Assembly: GCA_049323455.1 (NCBI GenBank)
Contig: JBMONF010000038.1
Location: forward strand, 1 to 64,000
Reading direction: 5' to 3'
DNA: 64,000 nt
Origin: Hypericibacter sp049323455
Lineage (GTDB): Bacteria; Pseudomonadota; Alphaproteobacteria; Dongiales; Dongiaceae
This document shows positions 43,123-51,334 of this stretch, piece by piece (within the stretch, counting starts at the first letter, position 1; each line of letters begins with the position of its first letter). The notes beneath the pieces are model-generated. The model made no database searches. It saw only the letters and a list, made by a program, of their open reading frames with translations, and was not told the DNA's origin. The position numbers were made by a program, and so were the translations under genes.

Positions 43123-43328
43123 ACGACCGCCTCTTCGGCAACCGACGGCTGACGCGCGAGCCAGCGATCGCCGGGCCAGTTCTGCAAAACCAAGACATAG
43201 CGCGCGATTGGGGGCGCTTTCTCCTTTCCGAGGAGGGCTCTTTTCCTTCGGAATCGTCGTTTGACATCAACGACGATCAACGAAATGCGCCACGCGGCGA
43301 GGGCGATCACCAATGCGCTCGAGGCGCA

Positions 43329-44402
43329 TCAGAACCGCAAGAGCTTCTTGAGATGAACGGGAGCGCGTGATCCGTCATGCAAGACGATTACTTGATCTGG
43401 CTCCGCAACGAACCAAGCAAAGGAATGCCATGCGAGGGATGGAATTGTTTTCTTGAACTCGGTACGAGAACGAGTGAAGTAAGCAGTGACGAACGCGACC
43501 TGGTCGGGGCCGTAGCCCGCAGCCGTTGCCATGGAAAGCAGTGCGTTTACGCGTTGCGGCGTCATCGCACCGTCAGTCGCCACGACTTCAACGAAAACGA
43601 TGAGGAAATCGTCCGGTTCCTGTCCGAGATCGACCAGTATGACATCTGGCAGATTTCTGCCGGGGTCGATCTCAAGGCGGAGATCCGCTGCAAGCCGATC
43701 ATCACGCGCCACGACTTTTTCGCGACTCTCGCTTAGCCATAAGACCGCGGGGTTCACCAGAAATCTCGGCGCAAATTCCTCTATGACCGCGCGGGATATT
43801 TCCGAACTGAGACCGGCGGCCATTCGCCGCGTTTCACCGTTGGGAAAACGAACCAACACGCCCTCGGTGTTGGCGGCCGCACCTCTGCGAAGAAGCTTGA
43901 TCCTGGCGAGAACGGCAGCCGCCATATTGACAGCACGCCATTTCTCGGCCTGTTTCGAGAGAGCCTCATTATCCAGCGACGGATCGAATAAGGCAGCGAA
44001 ACCGGGTCTCAAAGCGTAGCGAGGGGCGCTCGAGGTGGTTGGCAGTCCTGCTCGTTCGACGACAGCGTTGTTGGGAATGAGCCCCTGCCGCAGCACCTCA
44101 TCGCGTACCTGCTCGCGGCTGTTCTCCTGGTACCAACGTTCCCCTATCAGCTTGGGATGGCGCCAATAGTCGAGCCGCTCCTTATCGGTATCTTTGCGTG
44201 CCTGTGCGTCGCTCATTCTCACGACATGAACCGGCCCCAGCCAGCGGTCGGCACCTTCGACCGCACCCACATAGAGCAGAGCAAATACCGTCGCGGCCGC
44301 AGCTCCACGCACGCATTTGTCGCGCTCCGGAGCGCCCTCCGGAAAGATGACGAAAAGCCGTTCTCTTATGACGTCGCGATTGAGGAGCGGAAGAAGCGTC
44401 AT
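43329..44402 (-). CDS. type II restriction endonuclease, BsuBI/PstI family
   Basis: A 357-residue endonuclease. The C-terminal half matches the BsuBI/PstI family, with the PD-(D/E)xK-like segment LPDVILVDLGQEPDDFLIVFVEVVATDGAM, then AAGYGPDQVAFVTAYFTRSRTEFKKTIPSLAWHSFAWFVAEPDQVI. The N-terminal part (LNRDVIRERLFVIFPEGAPERDKC) matches the helical domain of the family. Characterised members cut CTGCAG, so that site is the best guess. The gene overlaps the methyltransferase stop by 4 bases, so the methylase is translated first. Base composition is visibly less GC-rich than the flanking housekeeping genes, suggesting transfer. Confidence 0.9.
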   Translation of the reverse strand: MTLLPLLNRDVIRERLFVIFPEGAPERDKCVRGAAAATVFALLYVGAVEGADRWLGPVHVVRMSDAQARKDTDKERLDYWRHPKLIGERWYQENSREQVRDEVLRQGLIPNNAVVERAGLPTTSSAPRYALRPGFAALFDPSLDNEALSKQAEKWRAVNMAAAVLARIKLLRRGAAANTEGVLVRFPNGETRRMAAGLSSEISRAVIEEFAPRFLVNPAVLWLSESREKVVARDDRLAADLRLEIDPGRNLPDVILVDLGQEPDDFLIVFVEVVATDGAMTPQRVNALLSMATAAGYGPDQVAFVTAYFTRSRTEFKKTIPSLAWHSFAWFVAEPDQVIVLHDGSRAPVHLKKLLRF

Positions 44403-46207
44403 TCGACCGACGGACAGGAAAATAGGCGCCCGACTTCCACCTCAATCGCGGCTGGGGTCGCGCTCTTTGCGAGCATCCTCTCCAGTCTCTTCAATGCCGA
44501 TGGCGGCGGGAGGGGCAGCGATTCAAGTTCGTAAGCCGAAACCGCCACGCTTCCGCTCATGCAGCGAAATGCCCGGTCTGCCGCCTTCGTATTGAGAAAC
44601 GCCGCAAGGGCTGGAAGAGACACAGGCGGCTGCTCCAAAAGGGGGAGCAACATGTTCAGATGATTTTCGACAGTGACACCGTCGTGACGTTTCAATAATT
44701 CTCTCGGCATTTCAGCCGCGATGAGACGTCTGGATTGCTCCTTCGCTGTCGTTCGCTGCAGCAGGATGCAGGGCCTGCGGACTACCAGCCACTCATCGCC
44801 GGCCTTGAGCTCGAAATAGGGCTTGTGGTTCCGCTTCTCGCAGCGCAACACAAATCGCCCATCGCTCGTAACTGATTCGGCCCAGATGAGCGGAATACGG
44901 TTCGGACCCGGCTTGTCGTGTAGTTGGCTCTTATGCCGATTCCAGACCAGCGGACCGGTGCTGACACTATAGCCCCAGTCAGCCAGCTTATGAGACATTC
45001 GGCGCAGCTTAGCGGATAGCTCCTCTGCACCGGCTTCACGCGGAAGCAGCCATGGGGCGCTCGGTTCTTCCGGGAGATCGAACTTGCCCGCTGGTCGCGC
45101 CTGAATGCCGGTGCCATCTTCCCATTCGAGGAAGTTAACGCTCGCCAGCCTGCGCTTCGCACCTCGGCGATAAGTCGCAAGAATGGTTTCTTGCAAAACG
45201 CCTTCGAAGACACCCTTGCGCAGGGCCACAAACTCGATGGTGCAAGGTGGCGCGTCATGCCACAAGACGGCTCTCAGATTCTTGAAATACTCGCCCGCAA
45301 GGAAGCTCGCCGGGGTCAGGTACGAAATCAAGCCTCCGCCGCGTGTCAAGCGCGTCGCCAAATCCAAGAAAAGGCCATACAGATTGGCGTGGCCATAAAG
45401 ACTGCGCTCATACCGAGCGCGCTTCTCTGCTGTCAAGCGCACACGGCCATAAGGTGGATTTCCTACGACTAGATCGAAGAGATCAACTGGTATTGCCGTG
45501 TCCAGACTGTCACAGTGATCGACAATCCGTCCCAATGACCGCCGCGCTTCAGCAATGATCGCTCTCAACTCGCTGGTAACAAACACCTCCGCGAGCCATG
45601 CAGTAAATGGATCGAGCTCTCGGCCGCGAAGGCGAGAAGTTACACTTTGAACAATGATGGGGGCATCCGCGCCGGCCATTGCTTGCGCCATCCGCCGCGC
45701 TGCGGGGATCAAAAATGCACCGCTACCAGTCGCAGGGTCGAGCACCCTAGCAGTTCTCCAATCGAGCCCCTCCGTCTCCGCTTGATCCAGCAGTCGCTCG
45801 GCTAACGCGGGCGGGGTATAAAAGATGCCGTGACGCGCCCGGAGTTCGGGCGGAAGCATGGTGCAATAGAGCGACCCCAGCTGATACGCGACTTCGGCGG
45901 GTCTTAGGAGAGCCAGTAACGCGCCCAGCCGGCTTGCGATCTCTGCCGCAGCACCGTCAAGCGCCGCAGGGCGGCTCAACCGATACAGCTTGGGCGCGGC
46001 CGGGAGCGCTGCTTCTATTTTTGCTTCTGACCAATAGGTGCGGACAGCCGAATCGCAGAATGACCGCGCAAAGGCGATCCGCGACTCTTCCGCAGCGGTA
46101 GATGCGAGGCTGTGCGCTTCCGATCGCACCGACGCGAGAAGTCGATCGTTCAGCGGTGTACTAGCTCGTCGTTCAACGCGCCGCGCGGAAGTCGCCCTGG
46201 ACGCCAT
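44399..46207 (-). CDS. N6-adenine DNA methyltransferase, type II (BsuBI/PstI partner)
   Basis: A 602-residue amino-methyltransferase. SAM motif I is VLDPATGSGAFLIPAARRM (about 153-171), preceded by GIFYTPPALAERLLDQA. The catalytic motif IV is LVVGNPPYGRVRLT (NPPY, near residue 250), which indicates adenine-N6 methylation. The C-terminal 250 residues form a target-recognition domain with LPLPPPSALKRLERML at the end. It is cotranscribed with, and upstream of, the BsuBI/PstI-type endonuclease and should protect the same site. Coding composition is lower in GC than its neighbours. It ends the apparent restriction island, next to a nucleotide-sugar dehydrogenase. Confidence 0.92.
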   Translation of the reverse strand: MASRATSARRVERRASTPLNDRLLASVRSEAHSLASTAAEESRIAFARSFCDSAVRTYWSEAKIEAALPAAPKLYRLSRPAALDGAAAEIASRLGALLALLRPAEVAYQLGSLYCTMLPPELRARHGIFYTPPALAERLLDQAETEGLDWRTARVLDPATGSGAFLIPAARRMAQAMAGADAPIIVQSVTSRLRGRELDPFTAWLAEVFVTSELRAIIAEARRSLGRIVDHCDSLDTAIPVDLFDLVVGNPPYGRVRLTAEKRARYERSLYGHANLYGLFLDLATRLTRGGGLISYLTPASFLAGEYFKNLRAVLWHDAPPCTIEFVALRKGVFEGVLQETILATYRRGAKRRLASVNFLEWEDGTGIQARPAGKFDLPEEPSAPWLLPREAGAEELSAKLRRMSHKLADWGYSVSTGPLVWNRHKSQLHDKPGPNRIPLIWAESVTSDGRFVLRCEKRNHKPYFELKAGDEWLVVRRPCILLQRTTAKEQSRRLIAAEMPRELLKRHDGVTVENHLNMLLPLLEQPPVSLPALAAFLNTKAADRAFRCMSGSVAVSAYELESLPLPPPSALKRLERMLAKSATPAAIEVEVGRLFSCPSVE

Positions 46208-46349
46208 TGTAGTTCGGCCCCCTCGTCACGAGTGCTGGCGGCGCTTTGCCAACCGACTCGCCACGCAAAACAGATTAACAAATGCAACCTTGGCGCGGGA
46301 GGGGGGATCCTCTCGATCGCCGACGAAGCACCACGCTCGACCGTCGTGT

Positions 46350-47696
46350 CTAAAGCTCCCAGCGGCGCTGGCCCTTGGGCAGATCGAGGCGGCGCCACAT
46401 GCCCTTGATGTCGCAGACGAGGCCGCCGGCGCGCACCAGCCCGGCGAAATCCGCAGGTGCCAGCGCCTTGTAGGCGTCGTGCGCGACCGCGCCGACCAGG
46501 CAATCGAAGGGCGCGCCGTCACCGTTCGTCGGCAGCTTCGCCAGAAGCTTCACGCCATAGAGCGCCTCGGCCTCGGCCGCGTCGGCGCGCGGATCTTGCA
46601 CCTCGACCGCGTGCCCGCGCGCGCGCAAGCCCCGGATCAGATCGGCCACCTTGGAGTTGCGCAGGTCCGGCAGGTTCTCCTTGAAGGTCAGGCCCAGCAC
46701 CAGCGTGCGCGGCGCCGAGGCGGGCTTGCCGCCGCCGGCGCGGTAGGCCTCGTCGATGCGGCCCGCGACATAGTCGCCCATGCCGTCATTGATGCGCCGG
46801 CCGGCGAGGATCACCTCGGCAGGATGGCCCAGCGCCTGGGCGCAGTGCGCGAGATAGAAGGGATCGACGCCGATGCAGTGGCCGCCGACGAGGCCGGGGC
46901 GGAAATCGAGGAAGTTCCATTTGGTGCGCGCGGCCTCGAGCACGTCGTAGACCGAGAGCCCGAGCCGGCCGAAGATCATCGTCACTTCGTTGATGAAGGC
47001 GATGTTGATGTCGCGCTGCGCGTTCTCGATCACCTTCGCCGCCTCGGCGGTGCGGATGTCGCGGGCGACGAACACGCCGCCGGCGGTGACCTGCCCATAG
47101 AGCCGCTCGAGGCGCCGGGCCACCGCCGGGGTTTGGCCCGCCACCACCTTCGTGACGCGCTCGACCGTGTGCGTCCTGTCGCCGGGGTTGATGCGCTCGG
47201 GCGAGTAGCCCAGGAGAAAGCCCTGGCCTGCGCGCCGGCCCGAGCGGCGCTCGATGATGGGCGCGCAGAACTCCTCGGTGACGCCCGGATAGACCGTGCT
47301 CTCGAGCACCACCACCGGCACGCCGCGGGGCCGCGGGCCCGAGTTGCCGAGCGCCTCGCCCACGGCATGGCAGGCCCGCTCGACCGCGCGCAAGTCCGGC
47401 TTGCTCTGCGCGTCCACCGGTGTCGGCACGGTGACGATGTAGACGTCCTTGTTCAGGAGATCGGCCGGATCGGCGCTGTAGCGGAGGGGGGCCGTCTTGA
47501 GCGCGTCCTCCCCCACCTCGCCGGTGTGATCGCGGCCCTGGCGCAGGCGCTCGATCCGCCGCTGGTCGATGTCGAAGCCCGTGACCGAGCCACGGCCGTT
47601 CTGGCCGCGCGCCAGCGCCACGGCCAGCGGCAGGCCGACATAGCCGAGGCCGATGATGGCGACCTCGTCGCCCGGTGAGGGGTCGGCGAAACTCAT
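46350..47696 (-). CDS. nucleotide-sugar dehydrogenase (WbpO/TviB type)
   Basis: A 448-residue UDP-sugar 6-dehydrogenase that oxidises a UDP-hexosamine to the uronic acid with two NAD+. It has the N-terminal Rossmann motif AIIGLGYVGLPLAVALA, VPTPVDAQSKPDL, the STVYPGVTEE segment, the catalytic cysteine in GGHCIGVDPFYLAHCAQALG (near residue 273), and the C-terminal VLGLTFKENLPDLRNSKV and DIKGMWRR. The last motifs resemble TviB/WbpO-type UDP-GalNAc/UDP-GlcNAc dehydrogenases more than plain UDP-glucose dehydrogenase. It is divergent from the GT4 gene; the three polysaccharide genes probably serve one glycan. Confidence 0.9.
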   Translation of the reverse strand: MSFADPSPGDEVAIIGLGYVGLPLAVALARGQNGRGSVTGFDIDQRRIERLRQGRDHTGEVGEDALKTAPLRYSADPADLLNKDVYIVTVPTPVDAQSKPDLRAVERACHAVGEALGNSGPRPRGVPVVVLESTVYPGVTEEFCAPIIERRSGRRAGQGFLLGYSPERINPGDRTHTVERVTKVVAGQTPAVARRLERLYGQVTAGGVFVARDIRTAEAAKVIENAQRDINIAFINEVTMIFGRLGLSVYDVLEAARTKWNFLDFRPGLVGGHCIGVDPFYLAHCAQALGHPAEVILAGRRINDGMGDYVAGRIDEAYRAGGGKPASAPRTLVLGLTFKENLPDLRNSKVADLIRGLRARGHAVEVQDPRADAAEAEALYGVKLLAKLPTNGDGAPFDCLVGAVAHDAYKALAPADFAGLVRAGGLVCDIKGMWRRLDLPKGQRRWEL

Positions 47697-47848
47697 GGGA
47701 GCGGCCTGGGTCGCGCTCGTTCGATCGGGCCCCCTCTTTCCCGCAGCCTTCCCGCAATGTCAACCGGACAGGGTGGCGCGCAAGGGCGCCGCTCCCCGCC
47801 TTCGGCCCCGGCTATCCCGCACGGCATCGCGCAGGTATAAGCGCCGTC

Positions 47849-48850
47849 ATGGACCTCATCGCCATGGCGCTGCTCTTTGCCGCCGCCTTCGCCGCCAGCG
47901 CGCTCGCCTGCGGCCAGGTGCGCCGGCTCTTGCTCAGGCATCGCGTGCTGGACCGCCCCGTGGCGCGCAGCGTGCACGCGGCGCCGGTGCCGCGCGGCGC
48001 CGGCCTGGCGCTGGTCCCGATCCTGCTGCTGCTCTGGCTGGCGGCCCCATGGATCGATCCCGAGGCCGCGGCCCTGCCCTGGCCGGTCCTGGCCGGCACC
48101 GTCCTCGTCGCCCTCGTCTCCTGGCGCGACGATCTCGCCGGGCTGCCGGCGCTGCCGCGCCTGGGCGTGCAGGCGGTCGCGGTCCTCATCGGCCTCGTCG
48201 CGCTGGCGCAATTGCCGCCGCTGTTCCAGGGCTGGCTGCCGCGCCCGCTCGATCTGGCGGCGGGCGCGCTGCTGTGGCTCTGGTTCCTCAACCTCTACAA
48301 CTTCATGGACGGCAGCGACGCGGTGGCGGGCGGGCAAGCGCTCACCATCGGCATCGGCATCGCCGCCATCGCGCTCGACCAAGGCTGGCTGGACCTGACC
48401 GCCTATCAGGGTATTGCGCTCGCCGGCGTCGCGCTGGGCTTCCTCTCATGGAACCGGCCGCCGGCGAAGATCTTCCTGGGCGATGTCGGCAGCATTCCCT
48501 TGGGCTATCTGATCGGCTGGCTCCTGCTCTGGGCCGCGAGCCGAGGCGCCTGGGCCGCGGCTCTGATCCTGCCGGCCTGGTTCCTCGCCGACACCACGAT
48601 CACGCTGGCGCGACGCGCGCTCAAACATGCGCCGCTCCTCGAGTCGCATGCCGAGCACTCGAACCAGCAGGCGATCAAGCTCGGCCACAGCCACGCCTAT
48701 GTGGCCCTGCTCGCGCTCGCCGCCAATCTCGCCTTGATGGTCCTCGCGGTCGGGGCCGAGCGCGGCGAGCGGCTGGTGGGCTTCATTGGCGCCGCGGCCA
48801 CGGTCTGGCTGCTCACGCGCCGGCTCAAGCGCCCGCCGCGGGCAAGTTGA
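47849..48850 (+). CDS. GT4 polyprenyl-phosphate sugar-1-phosphate transferase (WbpL/WecA type)
   Basis: A 333-residue polytopic inner-membrane enzyme of the MraY/WecA family that loads a sugar-1-phosphate on undecaprenyl phosphate, the first step of O-antigen or capsule assembly. Key motifs are the cytoplasmic SWRDDLAGLP, the catalytic loop LWFLNLYNFMDGSDAVAGG (where NFMDG is invariant and the usual IDG is replaced by SDA), KIFLGDVGSIPLGYLIG, and a His-rich loop HAEHSNQQAIKLGHSHAYV. About ten membrane helices are visible. The ATG at 47849 gives the first helix. It lies 291 bases upstream of the WbpM-like gene, in the same order as wbpL-wbpM. Confidence 0.9.
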   Translation: MDLIAMALLFAAAFAASALACGQVRRLLLRHRVLDRPVARSVHAAPVPRGAGLALVPILLLLWLAAPWIDPEAAALPWPVLAGTVLVALVSWRDDLAGLPALPRLGVQAVAVLIGLVALAQLPPLFQGWLPRPLDLAAGALLWLWFLNLYNFMDGSDAVAGGQALTIGIGIAAIALDQGWLDLTAYQGIALAGVALGFLSWNRPPAKIFLGDVGSIPLGYLIGWLLLWAASRGAWAAALILPAWFLADTTITLARRALKHAPLLESHAEHSNQQAIKLGHSHAYVALLALAANLALMVLAVGAERGERLVGFIGAAATVWLLTRRLKRPPRAS

Positions 48851-48942
48851 CGGTGCCGCGCAGGCATCCCGGCTCCGGTCGGCAGTGCTCGGGCTTTCGG
48901 CGGCCGACTCGAAGAGAACCCCGATATCGAAACTGTTTAGCT

Positions 48943-49023
48943 GTCACCCTCGCGGAAGCGAGGGTCCATGTCGGCATCGGGATCCGGCGTCGCCATGGAT
49001 TCCCGCTTTCGCGGGAATGACGG
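48943..49023. repeat. palindromic intergenic repeat (GTCA...GGAA / TTCC...TGAC class)
   Basis: The left half GTCACCCTCGCGGAAGCGAGGG forms a hairpin, as does the right half TTCCCGCTTTCGCGGGAATG; the outer GTCA and TGAC pair. It is a diverged relative of the repeats at 51171 and 52971. It lies between the GT4 gene and the dehydratase gene. Confidence 0.6.
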
Positions 49024-49141
49024 TAAAAAGGGTCGCAAGAGACTGAAGAATCCGCATTCATTTTCGTTCAGGCTCTTATACTGCGGCAGGCAGCGTTGGC
49101 GCTGCCTGAGCGGGGCTCAATCAGCGATTCGGCTCGGGCAC

Positions 49142-51121
49142 ATGGCCGTGAAACTCCCCTTTGCCGGCAGATTTCCGCTCGCAGGCCGGGCCGGCATCGC
49201 CCTGGCTCACGACACGGCGATGGCGGCCCTGTCCTTTCCGCTGGCGCTCTATCTGCGGCTGGGGCGCAGCTTCGCCTGGCAGACCGAGCCCTATCTCTTC
49301 ACCGGGCTCGCCCTCTTCACGGCGATCGCCGCCACGGTCTTCGTCGCCACCGGCCTCTATCGCGGCGTGTGGCGCTACGCCTCGATGATGGACATGGTCG
49401 CGATCCTGCGCGCGGTCGCGATGACGCTGCTGCTGTTCCTGCCGGTTCTGTTTCTCGTCAACCGGCTCGACGGCCTGCCGCGCTCGGCCCTCGTCATCAA
49501 CGGGTTCCTGCTGCTGTTCCTGCTCGGCGCGCCGCGTTTCGCCTATCGCATCTGGCGCGACCGCAGCCTCGAGCATCTGCTCGAGCGCGAGACCGGCGGT
49601 CGCGCCGCGGTGCTGCTGATCGGCGCCGGCGACGCGGCCGAGCTCTTCGTGCGCGAGATGGCGCGCGACCGGGCCGCACCCTATCGCGTCGTCGGCATGC
49701 TGGATCCGGCGGCCGCGCGCATCGGCCGCAACATCCAGGGCGTGGCCGTGCTGGGCGGGCTTGGCCAGGCGGCCGCCGCGATCGACCGGCTCGCGGCCCA
49801 GGGCCGCGCGCCGCAGCGCCTGATCGTGGCCGACGACGCGGTCGACGGCGCGGCCCTGGCCGGGCTGCTCGATCTGGCCGAGGCCAAGGGCCTCACGCTC
49901 GCCAAGCTGCCGCGCCTGACCGAGTTCAAGCCCGGCATCGGCGAGGATCGCTACGCGGCCCGGCCGATCGCGCTCGAGGACCTTCTGGGCCGGCCCAAGC
50001 GCGTGCTCGATCGCGCGGCCGTGGAGCGGCTGGTCGCCGGCCGGCGCGTCCTGGTGACGGGCGCCGGCGGCTCGATCGGCTCGGAGCTGGCGCGCCAGAT
50101 CGCCGCCCTGGCGCCGACCCGGCTCACGCTGCTCGACCACTCGGAATCGCTGCTCCACGCCATCGCCACCGAGATCGCGCACGCGCGCCCGGACCTGACG
50201 CTCGATCTTGCGCTCTGCGACGTGCGCGACCGCGCGCGGCTCGAGCGCGGCGTGGCCGCCGCCGCGCCCGAGATCGTGTTCCACGCGGCGGCGCTGAAAC
50301 ATGTGCCGCTGTGCGAGCTTCATCCCGACGAGGCGGCGCTCACCAACGTGGTCGGCACGCGCAACATGGCGGCGGCGGCACGCAAGGCCGGCGCCAAGGC
50401 GATGGTGCTGATCTCGACCGACAAGGCGGTCGAGCCCGAAAGCGTGCTCGGCGCCACCAAGCGGCTGGCGGAAAGCTACTGCCAGGCGCTCGACCGCACC
50501 GGCGGGCCCGACGCCACGCGCTTCGTCGCCGTGCGCTTCGGCAACGTGCTGGGCTCCTCGGGCTCGGTGGTGCCGCTGTTCCAGCAGCAGATCGCGATGG
50601 GCGGGCCCGTGACGGTGACCGATCCGGAAGCCGCGCGCTTCTTCATGACCACGGCGGAGGCGGTGGAGCTGGTGCTGCAGGCCTCGGCGCTGGCGCTCCA
50701 AGGCGACGGGCGCGGCAAGGTGCTGGTGCTGGAGATGGGCCGGCCCGTGAAGATCCTCGATCTCGCGCGCCAGATGATCCGGCTCTCGGGGCGGAGGCCC
50801 GGGCGCGACATCGAGATCCGCTTCACGGGGCTAAGGCCCGGCGAGAAGCGGACGGAGGCCTTGTTCGATCCGGGCGAGCGGCCAGTGCCAACGGCGGTGG
50901 CCGGCATCCTGCAGGCCGAGCCGGCGACCCGCTCGCTGATCGAGCTCGAGGCCGGCATCGACCGGCTGGCGGCAGCCGCCCGCGAAGGCCGCACCGAGCC
51001 GTTGCTCGAGGCGCTCAAGGGCCTCGTGCCCGAATACCGGCCGCAAGGGGCGCTGGCTGCCCCGCGTTCCGACCGGGCGGAACGCGGCGGAGCGGCGCTT
51101 TCGAACCAGGCCGCCTCGTGA
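49142..51121 (+). CDS. nucleoside-diphosphate sugar 4,6-dehydratase (WbpM/PglF/FlaA1-like)
   Basis: A 659-residue membrane SDR. Four N-terminal helices (for example TAMAALSFPLALYLRLG and MTLLLFLPVLFLVNRLDG) lead to a first Rossmann-like domain (VLLIGAGDAAELFVREM, about 155-171). The catalytic SDR domain has VLVTGAGGSIGSELARQIAAL (about 304-324), FHAAALKHVPLCELHPDEA, and ISTDKAVEPESVLGATKRLAE, where the usual Tyr of SDRs is replaced as in the Met/Leu-type dehydratases. Such enzymes make UDP-4-keto-6-deoxy hexosamines for O-antigen. A tail after residue 630 is variable. The ATG at 49142 is used because the first helix starts just after it; the longer upstream frame crosses a repeat. Confidence 0.9.
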   Translation: MAVKLPFAGRFPLAGRAGIALAHDTAMAALSFPLALYLRLGRSFAWQTEPYLFTGLALFTAIAATVFVATGLYRGVWRYASMMDMVAILRAVAMTLLLFLPVLFLVNRLDGLPRSALVINGFLLLFLLGAPRFAYRIWRDRSLEHLLERETGGRAAVLLIGAGDAAELFVREMARDRAAPYRVVGMLDPAAARIGRNIQGVAVLGGLGQAAAAIDRLAAQGRAPQRLIVADDAVDGAALAGLLDLAEAKGLTLAKLPRLTEFKPGIGEDRYAARPIALEDLLGRPKRVLDRAAVERLVAGRRVLVTGAGGSIGSELARQIAALAPTRLTLLDHSESLLHAIATEIAHARPDLTLDLALCDVRDRARLERGVAAAAPEIVFHAAALKHVPLCELHPDEAALTNVVGTRNMAAAARKAGAKAMVLISTDKAVEPESVLGATKRLAESYCQALDRTGGPDATRFVAVRFGNVLGSSGSVVPLFQQQIAMGGPVTVTDPEAARFFMTTAEAVELVLQASALALQGDGRGKVLVLEMGRPVKILDLARQMIRLSGRRPGRDIEIRFTGLRPGEKRTEALFDPGERPVPTAVAGILQAEPATRSLIELEAGIDRLAAAAREGRTEPLLEALKGLVPEYRPQGALAAPRSDRAERGGAALSNQAAS

Positions 51122-51170
51122 TATTCCCTGCGGCTTTCCGGAGCAGGCTTCGGTAGGGAGGCGCTTCTTT

Positions 51171-51250
51171 TCGTCGCCCCCGCGAAAGCGGGGGCCCAGG
51201 GCCACGGCACGTCGCTCGCTCCTGGGTTCCTGCTTTCGCAGGAACGACGA
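51171..51250. repeat. GTCGCCCCCGCGAAAGC palindromic repeat, intact copy
   Basis: TCGTCGCCCCCGCGAAAGCG at the left and CTTTCGCAGGAACGACGA at the right are imperfect inverted ends; CCCAGGG and CCTGGG form the inner stem. It is the intact version of the repeats interrupted at 5788-6053 and 36647-36766, and so shows what these looked like before insertion. Confidence 0.65.
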
Positions 51251-51334
51251 TGAGTTGCCACTCCATTTGGCCGACAGCCGCTCCGAGAGACGACCGCGTT
51301 TCTCCTCGTGCCGCCCACCGGAGTGCCACGCCTC

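Noticed and set aside
42990..43313. 107-residue minus-strand frame between heparinase-like and endonuclease genes
   Set aside because: Half of it is antisense to the heparinase-like gene and the rest has no family resemblance; no ribosome site was seen.
43329..46207. Type I or BREX-like system
   Set aside because: No specificity or motor subunit is present; the two genes form a simple type II pair.
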